From NCBI GenBank assembly GCA_028871235.1, contig JAGWNO010000095.1, positions 1 to 7,759 on the forward strand: a DNA stretch of 7,759 bases. Reading direction: 5' to 3'. This stretch comes from Gammaproteobacteria bacterium (GTDB lineage Bacteria > Pseudomonadota > Gammaproteobacteria > Natronospirales > REEB76). How positions within the stretch are numbered: position 1 is the first letter of the stretch; the number at the start of each line of letters is the position of its first letter. The position numbers and the translations under genes are program-made. The notes under the pieces are model-generated. The model saw only the letters and a program-made list of their open reading frames with translations. It ran no database searches and was not told the origin of the DNA. Positions 1 to 7,401 of this stretch are shown here, piece after piece.

Positions 1-3000
1 GGCGCGTCACCATCGGCATGCTGACGCTGGCAGTCATGGTGTTCGGCTTTGTGGCGGTATCGCGACTCAAGCTCAACCTGCTGCCGGAACTCTCCTATCC
101 CACCCTGACGGTACGCACAGAACTGCCGGGTGCGGCGCCGGAAGAAGTGGAGAACCTGGTCACCAAGCCCACTGAGGAAGCGGTCAGCGTCATCAAGAAC
201 GTGCGCCAGGTGCGTTCCGTATCGCGCCCCGGCGAGTCCGATGTGACCCTGGAGTTCACCTGGGGCACCAACATGGACTATGCCGGCGTGGACGTGCGCG
301 AGAAACTGGACGCGCTGGAGCTGCCCACCGACGCCAAACGGCCCGTGCTGCTGCGATTCGACCCCTCCACCGAGCCTATCATGCGTTTTGGCCTCAGCGG
401 CACGTCAGCAGCCCTGACGGATGCCGTTACGCCGGACGCGAACGTGCAGAAGCTTAAATTCCTGCGCACCTACGCTGACCAGGAGCTCACCAAGAGCCTG
501 GAGGCGGTGGACGGCGTCGGCGCGGTGAAGGTCAGCGGTGGCCTGGAAGACGAGGTACAGGTACTGGTGGATCAGGCGCGGCTGGCGGAACTGCACCTGT
601 CCATAAGTGACATCGCCGCGCGCCTCAAGGCGGAGAACGTGAATCTGTCCGGCGGTCTGCTGGAACAAGGCAACCAGAAGCTGCTGGTACGCACCGTCAA
701 CGAATTCAAGCACGTGGACGACATCGCCAACGCCGTGGTGGCCGTGCGCAATGGCCAGCCTGTGTACCTCAGGGACGTGGCGGAAGTGAAGCGCGGTTAC
801 AAGGAGCGCCAGGCCATCACCCGCATTAATGGCCGGGAATCGGTGGAACTGGCGGTATACAAGGCCGGCGACGCCAATACCGTCGCGGTGGCCCAGGCGG
901 TGGACAGGGAAATCACCCGGTTGCAGCCGCATCTGCCTGCGGGATTGAAGCTGGTCAAAGTCTATGACCAGTCGCGGTTCATCTCCGCGGCCATCAGCGA
1001 CGTCATTGATGCCGCCATCCTCGGTGGCCTGCTGGCGGCGCTGGTCATCTATTTCTTCCTGCGCAATCTCTGGGCCACCGCGATTGTAAGCATCACCATC
1101 CCGGTGTCGGTGATTGCCACATTCATCGCCATGTACGCCAGCGGTATCACCCTGAACATGATGTCGCTGGGAGGCATCTCGCTGGCCATCGGCATGCTGG
1201 TGGACAGCTCCATCGTGGTGCTGGAGAACATCTCGCGGCATCGCGGCATGGATGAAAACATCGGTGATGCCGTGCGCCATGGCACCAGCGAGGTAGGCGG
1301 TGCGATCACCGCCTCCACCATGACCACCATCGCGGTGTTTTTCCCGCTGGTGTTCGTCACCGGCATCGCCGGCCAACTGTTCCGCGATCAGTCGCTTACG
1401 GTCACCTACTCGGTGGTGTTCTCGCTGCTGGCCGCCCTCACCCTCATCCCCATGCTCGCTTCACTCAGCACTCCGGCTGCCGGTGCGCTGCATGTCGGGG
1501 GTGCCGGCGAGGATCCGCCGCGGGCAGAAGCAGGGAACCGCGTGACCCGCCTGCTCTACCGCATCCCGCGCGGCGGTGCTTGGCTCTGCACGCTGCTGTC
1601 GCAAAACCTGCTGCGTGGCAGCGTGCTTATCGCCGGCGTCATCGCCAAAGCGTTCGGCTTCCTGCTGCAGCCGTTCATGCATGGTTTCCAGCGCGGCTAC
1701 GGCTACCTTGAAAATTCTTATCCAAAGCTTATCCGCTGGGCCCTGGGGCATAAACTCACCGTCATCGGTGCCGCGCTGGGTTCATTCCTCGCGGCCCTGG
1801 CACTGCTGCCCACCCTCGGCGTGGAACTCATCCCACAACTGTCCCAGGGGGAATTCCAGGTGAAGCTGACCTTGCCGCCGGGCACGCCGCTCACCCAGAC
1901 CGACAGTGCAGTGCTGGAAGTGCAGCACGCGGCGGCAAAACTGCCGGATGTGGCCACCACCTATTCGGTGGCCGGCACCGGCAACCGCCTCGACGTGAAT
2001 CCGGTGGACGCCGGCGAAAACAGCGGCACCCTCAATGTGGTGCTCAAGAACGGCGCCACCCGCAAAGACGAGAACGCCGCCATGGACGCGCTGCGCAGCC
2101 GCCTCGCGCTGCTGCCCGGCGTACAGTACAAGTTCGAACGGCCGTCGCTGTTCAGCCTGTCCACGCCGCTGGAAATCGAGGTGGTGGGCTACAACCTGGA
2201 TGCGCTGCAACAGGTGAGCGACCGCCTGGTCCATAGTCTGGCGGCCAACAAGCGCTTCACCGATATCAAGAACTCCATACAGTCCGGCCAGCCGGAAATC
2301 CAGATTCATGTCGACCCGGCGCGGGCGGCGCAACTGAACCTCACCAGCAGCGACATCGCCAACACCATCGTCGCCAAAGTGCGCGGCGACGTGGCCACCC
2401 GCTACACCCTGCACGACCGCAAGATCGACGTGCTGGTGCGCAACCGCGGTGATCAGCGCGCCAGCCTGGATGACATCCGCAATCTCATCGTGAATCCCGG
2501 CGGCGCGCATCCCATACCGCTGGATGCCGTGGCCGACGTCGTGCTGGCCAACGGTCCGGGAGAAATCCGCCGCGTGGGTCAGGAACGCGTCGCCATCATT
2601 TCCGTCAACCTCGCCTACGGCGACCTGGGCACCGCGGCGCAGGTGGCGCGCCAGATCGTGGCGTCCACGCCCGTGCCTTCCGGCGTGTTCGCGCGTGTCG
2701 CCGGCCAGAACCAGGAGATGCAATCTTCATTCCGCTCCATGCAGTTCGCGCTGATCCTGGCCATCTTCCTGGTATACCTGGTGATGGCAGCTAAATTTGA
2801 ATCACTCATCCATCCGCTGGTGATCATGCTGAGCGTGCCGCTGGCGCTGGTGGGGGCGGTGTTCGCGCTGTTCGTCACCCACACCACCATCAGCGTGGTG
2901 GTGTTCATCGGCCTCATCATGCTGGCTGGCATCGTGGTGAACAATGCCATCGTGCTGGTTGACTTGGTGAACCAGTTGCGCACCCGCGGCCTGAGCCGCG

Positions 3001-3269
3001 AGGAAGCGCTGGTGGAAGCCGGCCGCTCGCGCCTGCGGCCGATCATCATGACCATGCTCACCACCACCCTGGGGCTGTTGCCGATGGCACTGGGCCTCGG
3101 CGAGGGTGCGGAAATCCGCGCGCCCATGGCCATAACCGTCATCGGCGGCATGCTGTTCTCCACCCTGTTGACCCTGGTGGTGATCCCGGTGGCTTATTCG
3201 GTGCTGGACCGGGGCCGTGACGCCCGGCTGGCCGCCGCCGTGGCCATGCAGGAAGGCGTAACGCCATGA
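1..3269 (+). CDS. RND efflux permease, first of a pair (5'-partial)
   Basis: Inner-membrane proton-driven RND (HAE1/AcrB-like) transporter, expected to work with a periplasmic adaptor and outer-membrane channel. The reading frame is open from base 3 (R-V-T-I-G before the first Met at 18), and that prefix matches the usual start of TM1, so the true start lies perhaps 10-16 codons upstream. Numbering from the Met at 18: TM1 about 2-15, porter domain about 20-325, TM2-TM6 about 328-482, a long linker about 483-578, TM7 about 580-598, second porter half about 605-905, TM8-TM12 about 909-1060. Family hallmarks are GMLVDSSIVVLEN (392-404) in TM4 and GIVVNNAIVLVD (971-982) in TM10, then SRLRPIIMT (1004-1012). 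Relative to AcrB, D407 is kept (D396), D408 is Ser397 and K940 is Asn975. The visible part is about 1088 residues, longer than AcrB mainly through the TM6-TM7 linker. The substrate cannot be read from sequence. Family assignment is firm. Confidence 0.96.
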   Translation, partial: RVTIGMLTLAVMVFGFVAVSRLKLNLLPELSYPTLTVRTELPGAAPEEVENLVTKPTEEAVSVIKNVRQVRSVSRPGESDVTLEFTWGTNMDYAGVDVREKLDALELPTDAKRPVLLRFDPSTEPIMRFGLSGTSAALTDAVTPDANVQKLKFLRTYADQELTKSLEAVDGVGAVKVSGGLEDEVQVLVDQARLAELHLSISDIAARLKAENVNLSGGLLEQGNQKLLVRTVNEFKHVDDIANAVVAVRNGQPVYLRDVAEVKRGYKERQAITRINGRESVELAVYKAGDANTVAVAQAVDREITRLQPHLPAGLKLVKVYDQSRFISAAISDVIDAAILGGLLAALVIYFFLRNLWATAIVSITIPVSVIATFIAMYASGITLNMMSLGGISLAIGMLVDSSIVVLENISRHRGMDENIGDAVRHGTSEVGGAITASTMTTIAVFFPLVFVTGIAGQLFRDQSLTVTYSVVFSLLAALTLIPMLASLSTPAAGALHVGGAGEDPPRAEAGNRVTRLLYRIPRGGAWLCTLLSQNLLRGSVLIAGVIAKAFGFLLQPFMHGFQRGYGYLENSYPKLIRWALGHKLTVIGAALGSFLAALALLPTLGVELIPQLSQGEFQVKLTLPPGTPLTQTDSAVLEVQHAAAKLPDVATTYSVAGTGNRLDVNPVDAGENSGTLNVVLKNGATRKDENAAMDALRSRLALLPGVQYKFERPSLFSLSTPLEIEVVGYNLDALQQVSDRLVHSLAANKRFTDIKNSIQSGQPEIQIHVDPARAAQLNLTSSDIANTIVAKVRGDVATRYTLHDRKIDVLVRNRGDQRASLDDIRNLIVNPGGAHPIPLDAVADVVLANGPGEIRRVGQERVAIISVNLAYGDLGTAAQVARQIVASTPVPSGVFARVAGQNQEMQSSFRSMQFALILAIFLVYLVMAAKFESLIHPLVIMLSVPLALVGAVFALFVTHTTISVVVFIGLIMLAGIVVNNAIVLVDLVNQLRTRGLSREEALVEAGRSRLRPIIMTMLTTTLGLLPMALGLGEGAEIRAPMAITVIGGMLFSTLLTLVVIPVAYSVLDRGRDARLAAAVAMQEGVTP
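3250..3256 (+). promoter_or_regulatory. Shine-Dalgarno for the second permease, inside gene 1
   Basis: AGGAAGG lies nine bases before the ATG at 3266, within the last codons of the first permease gene. Together with the ATGA stop/start overlap (3266-3269) it fixes the start of the second permease and indicates translational coupling of the two genes. Confidence 0.85.
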
Positions 3270-6200
3270 ACCTGACGGAATTCGCCCTCAAGCGGCCGGT
3301 CGCGGTGATGGTGATATTCGCCTGCTTCGCCGCCATCGGCGTCATCGCCGCACGCCTGCTGCCGCTGGAATATTTTCCGGACATCGACTATCCCGCCATC
3401 GCCATCCAGGTGCCCTACCAGGGATCCAGCCCCGAGGAAGTGGAGCGGCTCATCACCAAGCCCATCGAGGAGCAGCTGAGCACTCTGGGCGGCGTGAAGC
3501 GCATGGAGTCCACCTCCGACGCCAACCAGTCGCAGATCGTGGTGTTCCTCAACTGGGGCGAGAACGTCTCGGTGAAGGAAGTGCAGGTGCTGGACAAGAT
3601 TGACGCCATCCGCGCCGAACTGCCCTCCGACGTGCGTCATATCAGCGTCATCAAAGCGGCGCTCGCTGAACAGCCGATCCTGCAGCTGCGCCTGTCCAGC
3701 AACCGCGACCTGTCAACGTCCTACGAGATGCTGAATCGCATGCTCAAGACCCGCCTGCAACGGGTGAACGGTGTCTCCCAGGTGCAGCTGTACGGGCTCG
3801 AACCCACGGAAATCCGCATCGAGCTGCAAGCCGCCGCCATCGCCGCGCACCACCTGGATCTGAACCGGCTGAACGCCACGCTGTTGCGCGGCAACTTCAC
3901 CGTCAGCGCCGGCAGCATCGATAGCGCAGGCGAGCGCTTGTTGGTGCAAATCAACGATGAATATAAATCCCTGGATAACATCCGTAATCTGATCATCGGC
4001 CCCGAGAACCTGCGTCTCAAGGACATCGCCGACGTCACCTATGCGAACCCGGAGCGCACCTACGGCCGGCACCTGGATCGCCACTACGCCATCGGCCTGG
4101 ACATCTACAAGGAAACCGGCGCCAACATGGTGGATGTGGCCCAGCGTGTGCTCAAGGAAATCGATGAGATCGGGCAGCTGCCGGAGATGCAGGGCATCAA
4201 AGTCTTCTTCCTCAATAATGAAGCCGACGGCGTCAAACAGTCGCTGAGCAGCATCATGGACGCCGGTCTGATAGGCGCGTTGCTGTCACTGGTGGTGCTG
4301 TATTTCTTCCTGCGGCAGATATCCTCGACCCTGATGGTGACGCTGGCGGTGCCCTTCTCACTGCTCATCGCCCTGGCAGTGATGTATTTCGCCGGAATCT
4401 CCCTGAATATCCTCTCCATGATGGGGCTGATGCTGGCCATCGGCATGCTGGTGGACAATGCGGTGGTAGTGACCGAGAACATCTTTCGCCACCGGCAGCT
4501 GTATCCGGGCAATCCGAGGCGGGCCGCCCTCACCGGCTCACGGGAAGTCGCTCTGGCGGTGACCACCGGCACGCTCACTACTATCATCGTGTTCCTGCCC
4601 AACCTGTTCGGACCGCAATCCGACATCACCGTATATCTCAAGCACGTAGCCATCGCCATCGTTGTGTCGCTGAGCGCCTCGCTGCTCATCTCCCTCACCA
4701 TGATGCCCATGCTGTCGGCACGCATTCCCACGCCCAAGGTGCGCACCAAGGCCAACATGGTCGAAAACATCACCGCGAAGTACGGCCGGCTGCTGGGCTG
4801 GTCACTCACCCACCGCTGGAGCACGATCGGCTTCATCGCATTGGTGATCGCGACCGCGGCAATACCCATCGCGCTGGTGAAGAAGGACATGAACGGCGGC
4901 GGCGATCCCACCCGCCTGCTGTTACAGTACAACCTCAACGGCCATTACTCCCTGGATACCGTGGAGGATGCGGTCAACAAGGTGGAAAGCTATCTGTTCG
5001 CCCATAAGCGGCAGTTCGAGTTCCGTTCCGTATACAGCTATTTCGACAACGGCCAGGCCCAGACCACCATTCTGTTGCGTGAAGACCTGCGGCAGCGCAA
5101 ATCCGCCGTGGAACTGGAGGATGAGATCCGCAAGAACCTGCCGCCACTGGCCATCGGCAAGCCCAGCTTCGACGACCAGCAGGGCAACGGCGGTGGCGGC
5201 ATACAGCTGCAACTCACCGGCGAGTCCACCAACGTGCTGCAAGGGCTGTCGCAGGACGTGACGCGGGTGCTGGGGCATGTAACCGGCGTGGTGGACGTGC
5301 ATGCCGATGCTCTGGCCGGGACCCGTGAGGTGCATATCCATGTGGACCGGCAGCGGGCCTTGCGCGCGGGACTCACCGCGGCACAGGTGGCCTCAGCGGT
5401 GATGGTGGCGCTGCGCGGCGAGGAGCTGCCTCACTACCGCAGCGCCAGCGGCGAGCTGGCCATCCGTCTCGCCTACCGGAAGCGCGACCGGCAGACTCTC
5501 GACCAGCTCCGCAACCTGCAGCTCTATAACGCCCAGGGCCAGGCGGTACGACTGGATGCGGTGGCGGATTTCAACTTCGCCGAGGGGCCCTCCAGTATCC
5601 AGCACACCAACCGGGTAACTTCCATCGGCATAAACATGGATCTCGCTCCGGGCGTGACCTTCGATGAGGTGCGGCCGCGCATTCAGGAGCAGCTGGGCAA
5701 CCTGAGCTTCCCGCCCGGTTACCAATGGCAGTTCGGCCAAGGCATCCAGCAGCAGGATGAGACCACCCGGGTCATGGTAACCAACATGCTGCTGGCGGCA
5801 CTCATGATCTACATCGTAATGGCAGCGCTGTTTGAATCGCTGTTGCATCCGGCCGCCATCATAACCGGCATCCTTTTTTCAATCATCGGGGTATTCTGGT
5901 TCTTCCTCATTACCCACACCACCTTCTCCATCATGGCCATGATCGGCATCCTCATCCTCATGGGGGTGGTGGTGAACAACGGCATAGTCATGGTGGATCA
6001 CATCAACCAACTCAGGCGTGCGGGCGCATCACGCTACTCGGCAGTGCTGGCGGGTGCCAGCCACCGGCTAAGGCCAATCCTCATGACCATGTCCACCACC
6101 ATCTTGGGTCTCGTGCCGCTGGCCATCGGCACTATCCAGGTGGGCGGCGACGGCCCGCCGTATTACCCCATGGCGCGCGCCATCATCGGTGGACTGGCAT

Positions 6201-6325
6201 TCTCGACGCTGATCAGCCTGCTGGTATTACCGACCATCTACGTGCTGCTCGATGATCTCGGCATGTGGTCGGCGCGGGTGATACGCGAGGCGCGCATGCG
6301 CGGCCCGGTACGGGAGGAAGCCTGA
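3266..6325 (+). CDS. RND efflux permease, second of a pair
   Basis: Full-length 1019-residue RND inner-membrane transporter of the HAE1-like group, normal length for the family. The start is well supported: the N-terminus MNLTEFALKRPVAV is the classic RND opening (short amphipathic helix, then R-P-V at TM1), and a Shine-Dalgarno sits nine bases upstream. TM1 about 11-34, first porter half about 38-325, TM2-TM6 about 329-482, short linker, TM7 about 518-537, second porter half about 540-832, TM8-TM12 about 836-995. TM4 carries GMLVDNAVVVTEN (393-405) and TM10 carries GVVVNNGIVMVD (900-911), so the AcrB positions D407/D408/K940 read D397/N398/N904. HRLRPILMT (933-941) is the conserved TM11 approach. 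A glycine-rich stretch (640-645) falls in the second porter half. It overlaps the first permease by four bases and is clearly a distant paralogue of it, not a recent duplicate. It could pair with it in a mixed trimer, as MdtB and MdtC do. Substrate unknown. Confidence 0.97.
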   Translation: MNLTEFALKRPVAVMVIFACFAAIGVIAARLLPLEYFPDIDYPAIAIQVPYQGSSPEEVERLITKPIEEQLSTLGGVKRMESTSDANQSQIVVFLNWGENVSVKEVQVLDKIDAIRAELPSDVRHISVIKAALAEQPILQLRLSSNRDLSTSYEMLNRMLKTRLQRVNGVSQVQLYGLEPTEIRIELQAAAIAAHHLDLNRLNATLLRGNFTVSAGSIDSAGERLLVQINDEYKSLDNIRNLIIGPENLRLKDIADVTYANPERTYGRHLDRHYAIGLDIYKETGANMVDVAQRVLKEIDEIGQLPEMQGIKVFFLNNEADGVKQSLSSIMDAGLIGALLSLVVLYFFLRQISSTLMVTLAVPFSLLIALAVMYFAGISLNILSMMGLMLAIGMLVDNAVVVTENIFRHRQLYPGNPRRAALTGSREVALAVTTGTLTTIIVFLPNLFGPQSDITVYLKHVAIAIVVSLSASLLISLTMMPMLSARIPTPKVRTKANMVENITAKYGRLLGWSLTHRWSTIGFIALVIATAAIPIALVKKDMNGGGDPTRLLLQYNLNGHYSLDTVEDAVNKVESYLFAHKRQFEFRSVYSYFDNGQAQTTILLREDLRQRKSAVELEDEIRKNLPPLAIGKPSFDDQQGNGGGGIQLQLTGESTNVLQGLSQDVTRVLGHVTGVVDVHADALAGTREVHIHVDRQRALRAGLTAAQVASAVMVALRGEELPHYRSASGELAIRLAYRKRDRQTLDQLRNLQLYNAQGQAVRLDAVADFNFAEGPSSIQHTNRVTSIGINMDLAPGVTFDEVRPRIQEQLGNLSFPPGYQWQFGQGIQQQDETTRVMVTNMLLAALMIYIVMAALFESLLHPAAIITGILFSIIGVFWFFLITHTTFSIMAMIGILILMGVVVNNGIVMVDHINQLRRAGASRYSAVLAGASHRLRPILMTMSTTILGLVPLAIGTIQVGGDGPPYYPMARAIIGGLAFSTLISLLVLPTIYVLLDDLGMWSARVIREARMRGPVREEA

Positions 6326-6414
6326 AGCCATCGCGGCCATGCATCTGATGCGCAAGCACATTCGAGGGCGATGACCAGGATTTGAAGGGCTATCACCCGT
6401 GCGAAAGCGACATG

Positions 6415-6434
6415 TGCCCGTCATCAAACGGGCA
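6415..6434 (+). other. Hairpin abutting the Shine-Dalgarno of the DUF5694 gene
   Basis: TGCCCGT (6415-6421) and ACGGGCA (6428-6434) form a perfect 7-bp stem with a six-base loop (CATCAA). The last paired base is the first base of the AGGAG at 6434-6438. There is no following T-run, so it does not look like an intrinsic terminator. It may be a 5' leader structure affecting translation, an RNA-stabilising stem, or chance in GC-rich DNA. Confidence 0.4.
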
Positions 6435-6438
6435 GGAG
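6434..6438 (+). promoter_or_regulatory. Shine-Dalgarno for the DUF5694 gene
   Basis: AGGAG with seven bases to the ATG at 6446. It supports that start, as does the complete signal peptide that follows; the next internal Met (codon 19) would remove the positively charged N-region of the signal. Confidence 0.75.
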
Positions 6439-6445
6439 CCTCACC

Positions 6446-7288
6446 ATGATATATAGCGATCGTTCCCGTTTCTCCACGCGCCCTGCACTGTCCCTTGCCA
6501 TGGCGGCACTATTATTCGCCCTGATTGCAGCGGTTCACGCGGCTGAACCGGACGCAACCCGCGCCAAGATCCTGCTGGTGGGCATCGACCATCTGGGGAA
6601 AAAGCACGATGTGCATAATTCCCCCGACATCGATCCGCTCGAGCCCAGACGGCAAGCCGAGATCGCGGCTGTGATCGACGGCATCGCGCGCTTCAAACCC
6701 ACCAAGGTCATGATCGAAAGGAATTTCGGCGATCCCAAGATCATCGCGGAATATCAGCAGTACTTGCAGGGTAAATTCCAGTTGGGCGGAAACGAGGTTT
6801 ACCAATACGGTTTCCGCCTCGCGACACTGGCCCACAACCCGACCATCTACCCCATCGACACGATCCAGGACTTTCCTTTCGACTACCCCGGCATGCTGGC
6901 CTCGGCCGAGAAGCACGGACAGAAGCAGATACTCGACGCGGCAGAAACGGAGCTGGCGCCCTACCTCAAGCATATTGACGATCTGGTCCTACACGGGACC
7001 ATCGGCGACGTGCTGCGTTACCTGAACGACCCGAAGTCCCTCGCCATGAATGCAGGCTGGTATCCTTATGCAGCCCGCGTCGGCGACGGCAACGACTATG
7101 CGGGAGCTGACCTAGTCTCCATCTGGTACGCCCGCAACGTACACATCTATGCGAACATGATGCGTGACACTTCACCCGGTGATCGGGTAGTCGTGTTCAT
7201 CGGCGCGGGACACGCCCCGTCACTGCGCTGGATGATCGAACAGTCGCCGGATCTGGAGCTGATGGATACGGAGAAATACCTGCGATGA
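6446..7288 (+). CDS. Exported DUF5694 family protein (TIKI/TraB-like fold)
   Basis: 280 residues with a Sec signal peptide: basic N-region (R6, R8, R12), hydrophobic core about 14-30, likely cleavage after VHA (30-32) or one residue later. The mature part starts with KILLVGIDH (41-49), followed by PLEPRRQAEI (64-73), then FKPTKVMIE (83-91). Near the C-terminus come a WYARN motif (227-231), PGDRVVVFIGAGH (244-256), and an ending like the family's usual LxLxDxxxYL. This order matches DUF5694 as I know it. The group belongs with TIKI, TraB/PrgY, ChaN and EreA-like proteins, where two GX2H motifs and a conserved Glu form a metal or active site. Here these would be G46-I-D-H49, E91 and G253-A-G-H256. 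Usual relatives read G-T-F/Y-H-F at the first motif, so IDHL is a variant. Location is probably periplasmic or secreted. No substrate or reaction is established for the family. The second codon is ATA, rare in GC-rich genomes, and the start is locally AT-rich. A 120-base gap separates it from the pump genes, so co-transcription is uncertain. Confidence 0.85.
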   Translation: MIYSDRSRFSTRPALSLAMAALLFALIAAVHAAEPDATRAKILLVGIDHLGKKHDVHNSPDIDPLEPRRQAEIAAVIDGIARFKPTKVMIERNFGDPKIIAEYQQYLQGKFQLGGNEVYQYGFRLATLAHNPTIYPIDTIQDFPFDYPGMLASAEKHGQKQILDAAETELAPYLKHIDDLVLHGTIGDVLRYLNDPKSLAMNAGWYPYAARVGDGNDYAGADLVSIWYARNVHIYANMMRDTSPGDRVVVFIGAGHAPSLRWMIEQSPDLELMDTEKYLR

Positions 7289-7316
7289 GGGGATGACACA
7301 CCGCCTTCGCGGGTCG

Positions 7317-7331
7317 GAAGCGTGGGGCTTC
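7317..7331 (+). other. Short inverted repeat after the DUF5694 gene
   Basis: GAAGC (7317-7321) and GCTTC (7327-7331) can pair around the loop GTGGG, 29 bases past the stop codon. The stem is only 5 bp and there is no T-run, so it is at best a weak transcript-end structure. Confidence 0.2.
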
Positions 7332-7361
7332 GCACCATGCTTACAGGCTAGGGTGAAAGGC

Positions 7362-7373
7362 CGGGTGCACCCG
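7362..7373. other. Perfect 12-bp palindrome, CGGGTGCACCCG
   Basis: An exact self-complementary sequence lying between two converging genes. It could be a DNA-binding site, part of a bidirectional transcript-end structure, or chance in GC-rich DNA. With no promoter recognisable beside it, an operator role is not favoured. Confidence 0.3.
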
Positions 7374-7381
7374 CGGCGTAA

Positions 7382-7396
7382 CGGCGGAAGCCGCCG
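7382..7396. terminator. Possible GC-only hairpin between converging genes
   Basis: CGGCGG (7382-7387) and CCGCCG (7391-7396) form a 6-bp all-GC stem with a three-base loop. An alternative fold, CGGC-GGAA-GCCG (7382-7393), has a tetraloop. It sits just past the stop of the minus-strand gene (7402-7404), where its transcript should end. No T-run follows on either strand, so intrinsic termination is doubtful; a factor-dependent end is as likely. Confidence 0.25.
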
Positions 7397-7401
7397 CCAC
7401 G

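Noticed and set aside
405..1376. Long antisense open frame (323 codons) across the first permease
   Set aside because: It lies wholly inside a well-supported gene. The translation is rich in His, Arg, Gly, Asp and Gln with no domain or membrane pattern, as expected for the complement of GC-biased codons.
1782..2723. Antisense open frame of 313 codons across the first permease
   Set aside because: Same shadow composition (many His, Gly, Val, Asp), no recognisable domain, and no separate promoter or ribosome site.
4105..4938. Antisense open frame of 277 codons across the second permease
   Set aside because: Ser/Met/Arg/Thr-rich translation typical of the reverse complement of membrane-protein codons; the sense frame is an unambiguous RND permease.
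6312..6319. Strong Shine-Dalgarno-like GGAGGAAG at the end of the second permease gene
   Set aside because: No ATG, GTG or TTG follows at a usable distance, so it does not start a gene; it encodes R-E-E near the C-terminus of the permease.
1..6325. Possibility that the two permeases are heavy-metal (CzcA/CusA) pumps
   Set aside because: The TM4 and TM10 motifs are of the HAE1-like D-S/N, N-N type and lack the CzcA/CusA-style TM4 signature; no adjacent metal-system gene is seen.
6341..6351. Palindrome-like GCATC-T-GATGC after the second permease
   Set aside because: A one-base loop cannot form a hairpin, there is no T-run, and it is short enough to be chance; not called a terminator.
6339..6374. 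Tiny open frame ATG-to-TGA (11 codons) just after the second permease
   Set aside because: The nearest ribosome-binding sequence (GGAGGAAG at 6312-6319) is about 19 bases away, too far, and nothing else supports translation.
6326..6445. Search for a sigma-70 type promoter ahead of the DUF5694 gene
   Set aside because: TTGAAG at 6382-6387 resembles a -35, but no acceptable -10 lies 16-18 bases on. The TATATA after the start codon lies within the gene, so no promoter is called.
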